In this document: positions 33,662 through 47,850 of the stretch, piece by piece | Layout of the letters: each line of letters begins with the position of its first letter | Position numbering within the stretch: position 1 is the first letter of the stretch | Assembly: GCA_037576195.1 (NCBI GenBank) | Contig: CM075101.1 | Span: forward strand, 41,602,001 to 41,666,000 | Length of the DNA: 64,000 nt | DNA from: Phytoseiulus persimilis | Taxonomy: Eukaryota; Arthropoda; Arachnida; Mesostigmata; Phytoseiidae | Direction of reading: 5' to 3' | The notes under the pieces: generated by a model | Told to the model about the DNA's origin: nothing | Databases searched by the model: none | The model's input: only the letters and a program-made list of their open reading frames with translations | Program-made: the position numbers and the translations under genes

Positions 33662-36600
33662 CGTGGCATCGTAGAGGTTGCGCAGGGATTACCCCGGCAT
33701 GAGCAATGCATACCGCACTTGGATCCCGAGGCTCGATTTTTTATTTATAGCGAGGCTTTTCTCTGGTTTCCAGACTTCTGAGACTTTCCCTTGTGTTTGT
33801 GCTCAAGCCGCGACCTACCGGCGGGACTCCGTTCGTACGTACTTTCCAACACCCCGACACTGTCATTCGTATCTCACAACGCCGACGATTGTGTTGAGAG
33901 AGTGATTTCAACGCTCATGGTTGTCGCCAATTCTATTTGGCTCCGCACGAGCGAATATGGTCAAGATGTGCTCTCCACGCGTTTGTTGGTTGAGTGTAGC
34001 TCTCTCAGCTCGTGCATCGATCAGCCGAAATCCTGAAGAGCTCCTTTCAGACACCTCCTTCTCTCCCTGTCAAACACTGAACAATGTCAAAGCAGGAATT
34101 CTACGCGAGGATCGCCTTGAATTTAGTTTGCTCGTTTCTCACGGGGATATGCTGCGAGGTACTGGGAGCGGATTGGAGAGAACTCTCCCGATCACAAACA
34201 TTAATGATGTTGCTTATCCACTGATCGTCTTGCGTGGCTCTGCGGCTTCACGCGATCACGTTCGAGCCTGAGACACGCCGACCGATATCCCAGCGGTCGA
34301 AAAATACTGATAATTTCGCGTCATAACATCTCCCCGAGCCAGTATCTATCAACAATCGGAATATCGCGGCGCTAATTGTTGGAGCTCCGTCAGACAGCAT
34401 CGGATAGTCTTCCACGGAACACTGACTTACCGGGAGATAACTCGCGGCACTATTCCGCACCAGCACATCTTAAATAATCCGCCCGGAACTTGAACTTGAC
34501 GTGTACTTCCTTTCCACGTCCCAGCTCCCGGATGACGGACAATCAGGTTCTGAAATCTTTCGGGGCGGCAGCTCCCACACAGCTCAGATATCGAGCTTTC
34601 GCACTCGATAAAGGTCTCGATTGAAATCACGGGCTGGATACAGATTGAACTACGAATGGCTCCGCACTCGTTCCAGTACTGTACGGTACAGTTTCGACGT
34701 AGTTTTTCCCGGTCTCCCAACGCGGAAGGCCCTCGCTCGTTAACAGGGAGTGGTTGGTCCGAAGTATGAATCCCGAAGTCCAGAAGAAAAGTCGTCCATG
34801 CCAGGCGGCCAATCATCGGACCAGCAAGGTGGGAGAACGGTTTCAGGCCGTCCAACTGTCTTCCATCGCTCTGGCTATGAGAGTGGGCGTGTTTCGTTCG
34901 CTCCGAAGTGAACGAAGTCGAGTTCTCCCTCGGAGCGACGAAGAGCCGGTAAAATCCAAGACTGGCGAATTTATTTTTCTGAGAGATTTTTTCTCCGAGA
35001 GATCCTTTTACTAGTGTCATTCGTGGCAGCCGCAAACGTTTGAGGTGCGGTCATCATGCCATCAAACCACAATTTATCAAAGTGGACTTGGCCAGCTTCT
35101 TGTGAAACGCCTTGTTCTGCACTTCTACGGCTCATTTCGATTGACGATGACGTCCCGGTATCTATTCGCTCCACGCTCCGACAGCCATGGAGCTAACGGT
35201 CAAATAACCATGGGTTTTTGAATGAAGTTCTCCTCCTGAGGACATCGGATACACCGGGAATGGGAGAAGATGCGAGAGAATTGTCGGGCTTCTGATCGCC
35301 CGAATTTTGTCGTTGTCGTGTGCCGAGACTGAGATCAAATGAGCGGCATTCGCAGAGATCAGAGATAAGCAAGACATACCCCCCGTTCACTAATCGATGC
35401 AACGACGTTCTTTCTTCGGGAGATCTGAACATGGCGGAGGAGACTCTTCCCCACCGCTTGTTTCTCGTTGAGAGATGGGAAGCTAGCTGCATCTTTGGAC
35501 TTGAACTTGTCTCCGGATGCATCTGAATTGAACTAACAGCTCGAATCAGTCCTCCTGTGCCTCATCTTAGGCTTCTCGTAGTAATAATAGGTTCTCTGAA
35601 GAGCATTGTACTGTGGGCTATTCTCTTGGATTACATCAGCAGACCTGGCATAATGTCAGCCATCGGAGACGCCCTACGGAGTAAGCGATGCAGGGTTGTG
35701 GCTGTTCTTGGAAATTTACGTCCCAGCTTGAATAATCTGCTGAAGGGAACGGACCAACGATTTTCACTGATTGGGCGCTTCATAAAGGTGAAAATCTTCA
35801 GTTTGGCGGAGTGCTTCCCATTGCCGAGGAAACGAATCAAGCTCCCTTGACCACGGAAATGATTCACCACGGTTCTGTGAAAAGCCAATGCCGTTGCCGC
35901 CGAATCAATGACACCGCATTTTGGTATGGAGGTCGGAGGAGTCGGTCTCGTACTCGGAATGCGGGGACTGGACTTCACAGTCTGGGAATATCTTCCGATA
36001 GATGTGTTTCCAACGGAAGGCATTGGAGAATCGTCCCCGACGATGACGAGGATCAGTTGAAATTGTTTGGCATTCTGTAAGTGGGATCATGACTGTTTCG
36101 CACTCCGAAAAAAAAACTTGGGAAAGTAGCGGGTTTCCAGAGTTTTGTCAAGGTTGAACCGTGTTGTCGAACGAGCGCTGTTGTTGCGGCGGTTTACACA
36201 CGACTGCTCACAAAGACACGTTTGACCAGATCCGCTGTACGGCTTGGTGACATCTACGCGATGGCAACAAAGCAAAGTCTCTATTTTGCTCATCACGAAA
36301 CCGAAACGGCAAATTTCAAACACGCATTTGTCGCCCGCACCGACCTTTAGAAGAGAGCTGTGGATCCTACGTTCCTTCTCAAACGCAACATCTCACACCA
36401 GAGCTTTCACGAACAATTTTTTCGTCAGCGACGATTGAATGCTCCTCTTTGCTACAAAATGCGAAACGCCGAGGAGATGGGTATCCTTCTCCGAAATTTT
36501 CGGCCGTCGAGATGGCCGAATGCCCACCCATGTTGACGTTACCTCGAGTGAGAGCTGGCTGATCCGTTTCGCGGGCCCGCTCGATCCCCGCAACAGCAGA

Positions 36601-39600
36601 CGTCCGGCAGAGTTCAGAGTTCACTGTGTTCCGTGATTTTTCGGAAGAGGATGAGCGTTCGGAATAACTCTGTGCTGTCAAATATCTCAGATTGCCTCCT
36701 CTCAGAAACGCCTCGATGGAGGACTTCGGGAGCTGTTTTCCATTCCTCGCGAAGCCGTGGTCCCAGATTGTCAATGCGCAGGCGGGCACAGAATATCGAG
36801 CTCCTGAACGCAACATTCAAGAACTCATCGTGAGAACTCTCCACATGAGACCGGCTGGAAAAATTCACTTCGAAATCTCCATAATCTTCCTAGTGGTCAT
36901 CAGAAAACACGATTGGATCGAATTGTTGGTCTTGAAGTTTTGGCGGAATTCATAGCAACGAACGTCATATGAGCGTAGAGTGCTTCAGGGCTGAGATTTC
37001 TCCGAGCTCGGGGAACATTCCACCATCCACTATGTATGAAAGAGATATCCTTCAGGAGTGCAAGCTTTCGAATCTGGGACGTTCTAGTAGACTCATTCAA
37101 ACCACGCAGCTGTCACCCTTTAGCCCTGGACTGGGGTTTTCACGTTATTCATGTTCTGTCCTCAAGACACAGAGCCTTTGCCTCGGCCGAGAGCATTGGT
37201 ACTTTCACAATCCACATCCCGGCATTTCATGAAATACATTGTAGTCATACATCATATGGAATGCGGAAAACCGCGCGAGCCCTCCTGGGGCTTCAGGCCG
37301 AGGGTCCGCCCCGGCCATTGCCGAGAACGGTACGCTACTGCTCAGTGCTCGATCTCAGGAATAATCCTTGGTTATGGAGCAGACTGGGATGGGATCGCCG
37401 GCATTCAATTTCGAAATTTCGTCCTCATCGAGCTTCCATTCCAATCGCTCGGGTAGCACCAGGTGACGGCATCAGAATGTTGAAAAAAGTTCAGTATTCT
37501 TGCGCAACGGAACTATTCTGACGGCGGTGATCCCTGGTTCTCGGGTAATCTCAGCAAGCTCCCGTAAATTCGAACCGAGGTGATGGAGCGTGATCCGATC
37601 GAGACACAATTAACTCTCAATCTTTGCAGGTTCATCAGCTCCAAGAGGTGTCCGTCCCTTCGAAATGCAGCGTCTCTTGAGGGTTGTTTCCAATTGGAGA
37701 GGATAAAGTTCTTCCGATATTCTCTTTAAGTCACTTTCGGTCATTAGCTTCCAGAGAGTTGTGTATGACAGAGGTCTCCTGATACTCTCACTCAATGCAC
37801 GTGGTCTTATTGAGTTCGAAATGGACTTATCAGCTGCACCTCTTCCTGTGCTCCACGCAGAAGGCATTCGACAAGGTTGATCACGAGACGAGAAAGGCGG
37901 AGCATAAAATGTTAAAACCCACTAATTGTCGATTCGGGAATACAACTCATTCCACTGAACTTTTTGCGGACATTCCAGTCCTAAAAAAATCGGCTAAGCC
38001 CGTTTCCTGAGTCTAAAAAGGCCAGTCGTCGGATCGGGGGACGATTCCATGCGCGGAAACTGGGATATTGAGTCTAGGATCTCTAGGATTCTTCCCTCCG
38101 TCGCGTATGGGAGCATTTTTCTCCGGACGCTGCTCGGCCTCTAGTACCAGCGGCATGGGAGACCTGCTCCACCTTTTTCTCCCGCTGTTCGCGGTTAAGA
38201 AAAAGAGACCATACTCTACATAAGAGTGCAAGTGGCGGGGATCAAACCCGTCGCTCACTTTCTGACATCCCGCTGGAGACGGCGTTGATGTGGCTGAGGT
38301 GCTGAATGTGCATACACGTGCGACGCAGGCCGCGTGGACCTCTCCTCCATCTCGACAGCGCTCTCCTCTCAGACTGGCGCGAACCAACACCGGAGGCTAT
38401 GGCATGTTCCGGATAACACACATTTCGTCACATAAATTCCTGTGCGGAAGGATGAGTCTTGCAGCTAGACTCAACTCATATTTCTCGGAAACGACCCTTC
38501 CTTGGTAGCACCAAGTCAAGACTCACTCAGACGATTACGTGGGCTCCACAATGGGCACTGGGAACCGACTCATCGAAGCACGAAAACCGAAATTCATAAG
38601 CACTCGATCATTTGAAGGGAGACCGATGGAGATGAGTGCTCTGTAACGTTGGAATAGGTGCAGACCCTCGCTTTGGACTCGGGAATACCGGAGGAGAATC
38701 GGGCAGGTCAGGCTAATCTGACATTCCGGCGCTAATGGAAGAGCCTAGAATCAGAACGTCGTAGTTTTCAGTGAGCAATCCATGGAAACAATCCCCGGCA
38801 ACGCTATCCTGCGCTTTTCTTGGAAACGCAAAAAGTGGAAAGAAACAAGGGGTGTGATTCCCGAAAAAATCGCAGAATGACGTTGTCAGAAAATCGGCTC
38901 GATGAATCCCGACTGAAAACGCTATCTTGAGAATTTGGAGTTACGAGGTTTCGAATCTGGCCTCTTCAATTACGAGCCGGGCTTTTTGGAGGGATTTCAC
39001 TGTCCGTTCTTCCGCTGCGAACGATCCTCCAAGTCCAGAAAGAATGGACACGCCCTCAATCCTGAGATGATAATTGTCATCCGTTCGCTCCAATACTGGC
39101 GGTAAATTACATGGCTAGAGAAAGCGAACTCCACCTGAGCAATCACTGTTAGCTCAAGTCAACTCGCAAAGCATGTGCGCGCGATTCGAATCGGTAAGCA
39201 ACTGCGCACCCTGTCAACATATGTCCAGCCGGTGCTTCAAGCGATCAACCGCACCCCAATGTGTGACTGATGTCGCCAGTGAAACTCACTAGGAAGCAGG
39301 CGCCCGCGAGCCTTCGCGGAAATGGAACCGACATTTGGAGACGCTGGAACCGAATATCGTTTTTTCGCCCCAAGTGGAGTTCTGGGACCGTGAGGTCCTT
39401 CGAGACAAACATCCATAACTCTGGTGATTTTCCTCGATGGCTTTTATGGGTAGTGAAGGCGTCACAGGTTAACCTGTACCGTTCCCAGCTTCTCCCTCGG
39501 CTCTGACTGACAATTAGTGATGACAATAAGGAAGTCATGAGTTCATGAGCGATGTCTGTAGCAGGTAGATGAATGAAACTCATCAACTCTCGCTGTTGGC

Positions 39601-42600
39601 ACGAGGAGAGCAGATTTGTATCCCCGAGAGTGGGCTAGTCTCTATCCGATGAGCTCCAGCTCAGAAGAGGCTTCTCCGAGTTTTCATCGCAGGACATTCA
39701 CCTGAGACGTAGAAAAACGCTCCGGCGTGGAAATCATCATTTACTCACTTGAAATTGAAAGGGGTCCCGATTTGATTCTTGGTGAGTTTCTGGCCGTGCG
39801 ACGACTTCCGCCGTTCTCGCAAATTCAGCGTCTGAAATGGAGGAGCAAGAGTGAGTGCGTGCTTGAACGATTCAAATCTGTCCGAACCCAAGCGGATTCC
39901 CGAACTTCGAGCGTTTCTCAAACGAGCGACGATGGAAACAAAGAAAAAGTCGGCCGTCCGACTGAACAAGTTGACACCCATCTGAGTCAAATGTTTTTCT
40001 CTGTAAAGCAGCCTTCGTAGATAACAGTGTTCGCTGAGAATCACAAGTGACAGAATCGCTATTCTGAGACCTATTCAAATTCAAACGATTTCAAGTGCTC
40101 AAGAACGGAATTGTCCGGTTTAAGCGGAACCTGTCCTGTCCTTCCGCGGCCAGATGTGACATTTCGATCTCAAGCACAGAAAATTATCGACCAACATTGC
40201 ATGGCTCACAACGCCCACTCATGTTGACCATAGGACAATCCACGGAGGCATTCGGATCGAACAGATGGCTCGCATTATTCTCTCTTTCTTGCCCAGATTC
40301 TGTAAATCTGTCGAGCGAGATTGTGTGACCTGAGGTGTCGAAACAGGGGATTGGTACCCGCGTCCCATGGCGATGTTTTTTCTTCATACGAAACGGTGCC
40401 GAATCCAATCATCGAACCCAGCCTCATGCATCTAGTGAGGAGCAAGCGGTCGAAATGCGTCCAGGAGATCTAGAAGACGCTGATCCAAGCGCAGTTGATC
40501 TGGGATGAACCGTTGTTTCCCCTCCTAATTTGTCCCTCGGAGCTTTGCTTTTTGTGGTAGAGAAACTCCTGCTCATCTTACATGGACGGATTCCCCCTGT
40601 GCTGATGAGTTCGAATCCTCTCGATCAACGCGAACGGACGTTAAAACTGTTCGTTCTTTCGGTCGACGATCGCGGGGGAACTCTCAAAGAGTAACAATAG
40701 ACCGTGAAAATAGCGACCTCAGAAGCGAAGCTCAGGATTGGTCGCTAACTGCATAACAACCCAGTTGGGATCTTCACGGGCGTTCGGTGATTTGGACGGG
40801 GGATAGGAGAGATTTGTTATCGGCGGAGAAGAGAAAGCTAGTTTAACGATGACGAAACCCACTCCGATCGATCATAGGGGACCAGCGTGGTCTTTGACGT
40901 CGTGCCCGTTGTCAACTTTTCGCCACTTTGTTCCAATGATTCTGCCTGCTGACGACGCGGACAGATTGCTGACCGTCGAACGAGCTCCGCTTCCATATCT
41001 TGGACTGTGGTCAAGAAGCGGCCGGACAAGACATTCCATAACAGCTCAGAAGAAGTATCGCTCTGACGTTTGCACGGGAGTTCCCTATCAAGTCCTGGAA
41101 TCTTCCTCGAGGTCGATATCTACATGCTTCCGAGCCTTCCAAGAATCAGCAAGTTGTTTTGTGCGCTGGTGGCTAGCGGCGGAATGGAGGAAGACCGGAC
41201 TGCTTTGAAAACGAAACAGATGTGAGAGACTACTCTTGGAGGGAGCTTCTGCCCACAGTTTTGTCGGATGCAAATCGAGACGAACGGACCTGAACGATGA
41301 GAATGTCTTCAACACGAAGAGGACGCCACAGGAGAACCGACCGACCCACTGTGTATAATATGACCATTCGTCGGGAGGACGAAAAAACAATCGCGTGTCG
41401 GGCCTTATCGATGGCACTCCGACATTTTCCGGGGCTGGAAAGATTCTCGGGTGGGGAGATACGTTCAATGAGAAGTATATTGGGTTCCCAGCCTCGCCAG
41501 CAATGTCTTCCGAGTGTAAGCACTCGCCTGATGCAAGGAGCCTACCGAACGCACGTTTGAATATTTGCTCTTCATGAACATGGTCCAAGAAGACTTTTCA
41601 CATGACTAGTCCCTTTAGGCACTGATACAGCGAGGACCACCTCGAGTATGGGACAATTGCTTGAATCAAGTGTTTCTACAGTTCGGCTATTTCTGGAGGA
41701 GCTTTCATGCAGACTTCGTGTTTAAGAAGGGGGAAATAATCGAAGCGGCGTTTCCGGCTCGAAAAGCTAATAATAAGTGGGATAATTCTAGGATTGGCAA
41801 TGTTTTTTTTGAAAAGCATCGAAAGACTACAACCGAAAAAGAATCACGAAAGAAGTCGCTATCCCAGACGGCTTTATGCAACGACATTCGTCAGAAATAA
41901 ACTCATTTTTTGAGCGCGGAATGACAGCTAATCCCAACCCCCCTCCTTCTCAAAAAATGGCGGAATGACCGGTGAAAAAACTCTCGTCCGACCGCTGAAA
42001 TCTCGGAATCGATTGACGTGTCAGATTCTCCGTCACAATTCGATTCAATACCAAAATCAATATCAGCGTTGGGGGGAGGAGCAGGCGTAGAGATAGAGGA
42101 GAAATGATGAGAAACCATAATAAGAGTACGAATAGCACTCAGCTCGGGTTATGATTTCGTCTCGCGACGGAATCTATACGGAAGAAGAGAGAAAAACGAA
42201 AGTCGACAAGTTGTTTAATATGTCGACGCAACGACACTGCGAACGTCGAGTGTTTCTTTTGGTCGAGTGAGTCGCAGCTCATTCCGCCGACTACGGTCTT
42301 TCTTTCTGCGTGTTACGAAACTTCTTGCATCGCATCTTGACTTCAATCTTCTCTGTTTTCCCTCTCGTTTTGATGAGAATAATTATCTTGTAGGGACGAA
42401 AAACAACAACGACATCAGCGTCGATTCTGCCGTCGCTGGTGGCGGGAACAGCTCTGCAGCTGGACAACAACAAAGATACATCGTCGAATATCCGGGCAAG
42501 TGAAAATGAATTCGGGAACGGATGGTAAGTCGAAACGGATAGATCGAGCAGTCTTTGAGAGTCTTCACCGTTTCCTAGAACTTGCAATGATCCCGTCCGC

Positions 42601-43948
42601 TTGCCCGTTTCATTGGGAAGGTTTTTTGGCTCCGACACCATTTGCGCTGATTGCACTTTGGGCGTCTTCATTTGATTACAGGGAGAACCAAATGGAAAAG
42701 GTTCCCTTAGCAAGAAGAAGCTTCATCCACGTGAACCACGCTTCATTCGCGGCGGTCTGAACAAGACGAGATCTCCGATTCCGTCGTGTTGAGCATTGAA
42801 GCCATCGGCAACTGAGAAACTCTCGCAAGCTGAGGAAATTCGCAATCGGAATGGAATTGTCCGACGAAGATCGCGGATTCGGAAGCGAATCAAAAAATAA
42901 ATCACAGACATGATGGCAGAACAAATCGAGTCGATTGAGCGGACAAATACGCCTCGATAAACAGAACTAGAATCGATGGATGATCTCATTTTTTTGTTTT
43001 CTCCACATCGAGCCCTTGGACCTTTCGGTACCCCGTCCAGAACCCAAAGCGGCGAAGAGTCAAGGCCTGAGTTTTTTTCAAGGGGGAAAATTGCTCTACA
43101 ATCAGGCTGAAATTGGTGATGACAGGAATGATGAAAGGATTAGGCCTGAGAAGAAATCCCGGGGAAACAACAATATTCCTCTACTTACGAGTGGGACTGT
43201 CCCGCGGTGGAAACAATTATTCTCTTCCGAAGCGATAGCATTACGCAACGTACGCCACGGAATACAGCGATTATCATCATCGTCGCAATCGTTTCCGAAT
43301 TTAGCCGGTACAGATCCGCGAGCATTGTACTCTTGTTCGGTGTCTTTGGGCATTTGCTACACCCAGTTGTTATAAGAAAAAGCATTCCGCTGTACGCTAC
43401 TCGTCGATACGTCTATCGCATCATCGGATCTTTCATGATTGCTGAGCAGGGAACGCCCGTGCCTTGTATTTTTCTCGATGAAGTCAAGCAGTATATTAGC
43501 TTGATCTGCGTCTCGAGTGTATCAAACTCGTCTGAACATCCGAAGTTTCGAGGGACCCCTGAATGTTTCTCTCGAACTCTGTCGAACATTGCATGCTATG
43601 CGATCGCAAGTGCTCGATTGGACGATCCGAGGCGTTGTCGAATAAAAAGCGGCGTCCAGATACCTATATCAAGAATGATCTCGGGTCACATCAAAAACCA
43701 TGGAAATATGAGTTTTACGAGGATTCTCATAAATCTGCGTGTGCGATGCTCCCAACAAAGCAACTAACCCACGAATGGTACCCACGCATCACGGACAGCA
43801 GCAACCTCGGCAACGTCTGAAGAATCGTCGTCATCATCTCTGAGCCGTTGTGTTTCGTCACTTTGAGCCACCCTCTGGAAATTTCCTGAGCTTTCCCGCC
43901 CGTCACTCGAATTATTCGATCAACTCACTTTTGTGATTTTCTCACTCA
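33662..43948. other. 10 kb without a supported gene
   Basis: Open frames here (minus 34427-35035, plus 35557-35850, minus 35631-36023, minus 36379-36816, plus 37036-37521, minus 41088-41588, plus 43207-43767) overlap antisense frames of similar quality and give no phase-consistent gene model. A plus-strand piece near 35920-36053 (GVGLVLGMRGLDFTVWEYL) and one ending at 43820 (KPWKYEFYEDSHKSACAM) look most protein-like. This could be intergenic DNA, old repeats or exons of diverged genes. Confidence 0.4.
37828..37887 (+). pseudogene. Possible remnant of a LINE reverse transcriptase
   Basis: In one plus-strand frame the sequence reads LFLCSTQKAFDKVDHE. The string KAFDKVDH is the hallmark of region 3 of non-LTR retrotransposon reverse transcriptases, where (D)FSKAFDKVDH is typical. 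The flanks do not continue the match and the frame soon becomes unlike reverse transcriptase, so this would be a very decayed scrap. A minus-strand frame over the same bases is also open, so a chance match cannot be excluded. Confidence 0.28.
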
Positions 43949-44549
43949 TCAATATATTGCTCCGGATCCAGTGGGTATCGATGGGAGTCGAATTCGAAAA
44001 GCCTCCATCGGAACGCTGAAACGCGAGTGATCGAATTGAGCCGAACGCTCTCCACTCGATGTCCGATACGATCGACAACTTCCGGGCGGATCTAAATCTT
44101 CGGAAACTCTCTCCCGGTGGTTTTGGCTGCTTGACAAACAACGAGGGGAGCTGACGGTTTCACGAGGAATGGTCGAAACTTCTGCAACGTCTTCGTCGGT
44201 GAGCCCCCCATTTGGTTGCCAGTGCGCAGCCAGAAACTCTCTGGACGAAACCGAGGGACGAGAATCCCCAACAAGGCGCTGTGACCTTCCCGCTCTTTTT
44301 GCGCACATGTCAAGAGGAAATTCATCGCGGTTATCAACGGCCGAAGGGGCAGCAGCGAATTGTTGAATCGATTGAATCGTGAGAGGCAGGAGAGCACGAA
44401 GAGAGACGAAGAGGGTTTGGAAAGAACCGCCCTGTATACAAACACAGATTCAGTTCATTGTGAGGATCAAGTGGGGACGGTGGAATATAGACAGGAAGCA
44501 TACGCCCGATACTCCCCCACGACAAGGTGAAGGTCGATTCACTGAACAT
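43949..44549 (-). CDS. Two-exon gene, unknown function
   Basis: Exon 1, 44549-44493, encodes MFSESTFTLSWGSIGRMLP. Exon 2, 44431-43949, follows a TATACAG acceptor in phase 0, giving 179 residues. Exon 2 begins with a hydrophobic helix (FQTLFVSLRALLPLTIQSIQ) and continues with a polar, Ser/Arg-rich region (LAAHWQPNGGLTDEDVAEVS) to a stop at 43949. The exon 2 frame is open and natural over about 160 codons, which is unusual here and the main support. The donor GTCTAT is weak, so the first exon may be wrong. No family is recognised. Confidence 0.5.
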
Positions 44550-47500
44550 TCACAACCACCGATCTTTTCAATCGGGCGTAACAGAAGACGATGATGAAAT
44601 GAGATTTTTCTTCTGTGGAAATTCAATAGAAATATCCGTGGTCCGAAAATCTCATCAGCTAACCTAAAATCTTCCCATTTCCAACATCAAACTGATCCGA
44701 GTGACTGATTCGCAATATTCAACACTCCTCCAGGTTTCTCCTTCGAAGAGGAACGAAACAAATAACAGCCTTCTCGAAGAATTCTGATGGTCGGTATTGC
44801 GGATTCCAGAATCAGTTCGTCATTTTCGCGCAATGCTAAACCGAAAAGATTCTCGGATCGCATTCTCTCCGGGAGTCTCTCACGTCATTACGGCCGAGCG
44901 GCCATCACTCGAATATCACTCGTTGATCTGATCATGGATGACAGGACAACGGATGCGCCTCTCGTCCGATAGTGACGGCTCGCGGAGATAAGATTCACGA
45001 GTTAGTTTCCCAACCGTTCAGAGAAACACGCGACCAATGGTATATGTCAGGCTCTGGTCATTAGATATGACGAACTCTGAGGAAAGTGGGGCGAGTCCAC
45101 ATCGAGAATGTGGTTGTAGTCGAACTTCGGTGACATTGCCATGCTGGGTACGTTTCTCCAGTAGATTAGAAAGACGCCCCCATTCAGTCGAAGTGAAACC
45201 TCACCTCTGAATGTCAATCCCCCGCGAAATTGAATGTGGTTCAAAGGCTCAGGGTTGAGACTCCCACTAACGGCGGAGACAAAAAAGAAACAGTTCACGT
45301 GGGTGATGCTCACAATGCTGGTCACATTTCCCCGCGAACAGAATCACTCAATGACAAGCGAAGGGTACTCTCGATGGCGAATCGGTTTTTGGAGGTACCA
45401 TTCGGGCAGTCAAAAACGACTTGAGCAACGAGAATGACCTATGCGTGAAAACATCGATCATTTCGATGACTACTGGACTAAACATCGTTCCGCTTAGAAA
45501 CCAGAGTCAGAGCGTGACGAAGGAAAAAAAAAACTGAAGGGACCCGAATCGCGCGTGAACGGTTCGGCACACAGCTCAAGTATTCAAAGTTCTCACTGAC
45601 CGGGGGCGACAATGAGAGACTGAATTGCGACAGTGAACAAAAGCTGTTTCATAATGTCGACGACAGTTTTAGAATTAAATTGTCTTTGTTTCATTGATCG
45701 TGCGGCTCGCTGTACCACAATAGAACGTCCCCGACCGAGGACAACCTCGACGATCGACACCTATCGGAAATTCTGAGAGTCTCGTTCGCTACCTTGACTT
45801 GATTTTCGGATCCCTAGACCGGGATTTCTTAACTGACGATACCCCTTATTGATTCTGTGTCGCACTTTCTGAACACTTCGCCTGCATACCACTGTATCGA
45901 GCTCTTGGGAGCTTCGTACTGCAGCTTTTCGCAAGCTCGGAAGACTGATGACGCCCCGGAGCAGTTCCGACTCAGAGCTTAGGCGCTCGAGGGAATGAAA
46001 TCGGGGAAATGATTCGCAAAAGTTTCACAGCCTTCTCATGGAACGAGTCGGACTGTGTGAAGTGCATTATTAGAATGCATCAGCACATTCATTCTAATGA
46101 GCCGCCGGGCTGTTTTGAGAGAGCCCAAAAGAAACCAGCGAGGAGTAAAACGTGACTGCCCTGTGAGAGCATTCGGTTTGGGAAGGAGCGAATGACTTTT
46201 GAACTGAAGTCATTGCTCAGCGTCCACTGCTTCAGCAGTGGGACCCGAGGAAACGACGGGGATGGAAACAAGATGGGGACAACGTTGTCTCCAATTCACT
46301 CATGTTCCTATCCACAGCCACTTCGGATTCCCGAAACGTGGTGGCCGAACGAGTCAAGAATCCAAGCCATTAAGCCGCTCGGGACGCCCAAAGCGAAGCA
46401 AACATGATCGTGATGGATCACTCGAGCATCCGCAGAATCGGAATTTGACAACTTCAGTGCAACACCTGGGAAGTTTTGCAACTCTTCTGGGAGAGCTGTG
46501 AGCTGCAATACTTTTGCACCTGCGTCCGCGACGATCCATTGTTCTGAACTGCTTGGCGCATACACCTCCCAAAATCCACGATAGCAACGGTTGTGTTGCG
46601 CAGTCGGTTCGGCTATCCCGTCGACTGCTGCCAATGTTTCTGTGCGCAGATGTGCCAATGGCCGCCTCACGCGTCGTGAATTCGGAACACAGGGAGCATT
46701 GATAGAATTTCCGAGCACTCCGCTCCCGATATTTCTTTCGAACAGACATACAAGTGCCCGAATCCTCGTCGTCAGAACAGTCTTTCTGCATCTCAGGAGC
46801 TGCTTTTTCGCCCTTTGAGAAGACCGCTCTGACCTTTTGGTCATCCCGCCGCCTGTAACGGAGCTCGGCATTTCGTTCCCACAGACAAGGAATCGGATTC
46901 ATGACGAGGGCCTTCCTCCCGAAAGTTGTTCACGGCGAAAGGGGGGACATGAGTCTGGAGGATATCTTGCCCAGTCTAAAAAGACCTGTGAGCCCTTGTG
47001 CATTGAGCACCAGCTGCATGGAAATAAGCGATGAATGAGGCGATTACACAATCCATTCAATGTAAAGACTTTGTTATAAACTAAAAGTAATTACGGCGCA
47101 GTGACAGAAGATTCAATGGACCTGTTGGATGACGACAGCACCCGACTGTTGGACATTGCGTTCATCCTCTCATTCATCCCTTAAGCTCTTTCGTTTTCGG
47201 ACGAGCTGAAGGGTGCCAGACGAAGCTTTCCGGAACTCAGGTTTTTAACCAAAGCAGGGAGATTAATTGCCAGTTTGGAATCGTGTTGACTTTGTTAGCC
47301 TAATGATCCGTATCAGTCAGAAGACAGCAACTCCGAACTTTGGTGTCACGTGCTGTAGCGCTATTCGGGAGTTTGAAAAATCCAGGACAGTTTGCTCGTT
47401 GTTCCAAATAAAAGTAAAGGGTGGAAGAAGACCAAACACACGCGAAGTTCCAACTCGCAGAACGCTTTTGTCGGTGGTCAGCCGGGTTTCGGGAAGTCCG

Positions 47501-47850
47501 GTGCGTGTCTCCGGTGTTGACTCCTCAAATGAACTCAAAGACTTCAATTTTTTGTTGGCGAGGAGTTTCGCTTCCTAAGCGACAGAAAATGTCCTGCTCT
47601 CCGGAGTCTTCGTAACGCAAGGGTTTCGAGCGCGGCCATGAAGTGAATCGAGCCAAGGCAAAGTCTTCCGGAACCAAGACGAGGAGTTTCCTAACTTCCC
47701 GACAGGAGTCGTTAAGACTGCCCACCCAATCCTTGATTCATTCGGAGCCTCCGAGTCGACTGGGGTTGTGAGGGGGCTCCCTCTTTTTGTGGTTTCCAAG
47801 GGAAGAATTCCGGATTCACTCAAAAATGATTCTCGAAGAGTCTAATACTT
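44550..47850. other. Stretch with fragmentary coding signals
   Basis: Minus-strand frames over 46902-46308 contain natural pieces in two registers, including LQLTALPEELQNFPGVALK, vaguely like the end of a Tudor domain. Minus-strand frames over 47823-47525 (CREVRKLLVLVPEDFALARF and another register) also look coding. I could not join either set with agreeing phases. An A run of about ten bases occurs near 45526. Nothing else is supported. Confidence 0.4.

Noticed and set aside
34427..35035. Minus-strand open frame of 202 codons
   Set aside because: Long, but composition is uneven and antisense frames of 86 codons coexist. A GTAAGT after its end suggests a splice donor, yet no partner exon was found, so no gene is called.
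40605..40635. GTTCGAATC motif resembling a tRNA T-arm
   Set aside because: The neighbouring bases do not pair into a T-stem and no acceptor or anticodon arms are found.
41395..41577. Plus-strand piece with TFSGAGKILGWGDTF, reminiscent of the GWG of trypsin-like proteases
   Set aside because: No catalytic His, Asp or Ser motifs or matching exons were found around it, and antisense frames are equally open.
46354..46902. Possible Tudor-domain exon on the minus strand
   Set aside because: Only about 20 residues resemble the end of a Tudor domain. The aromatic cage and upstream strands are not visible and the frame changes register.
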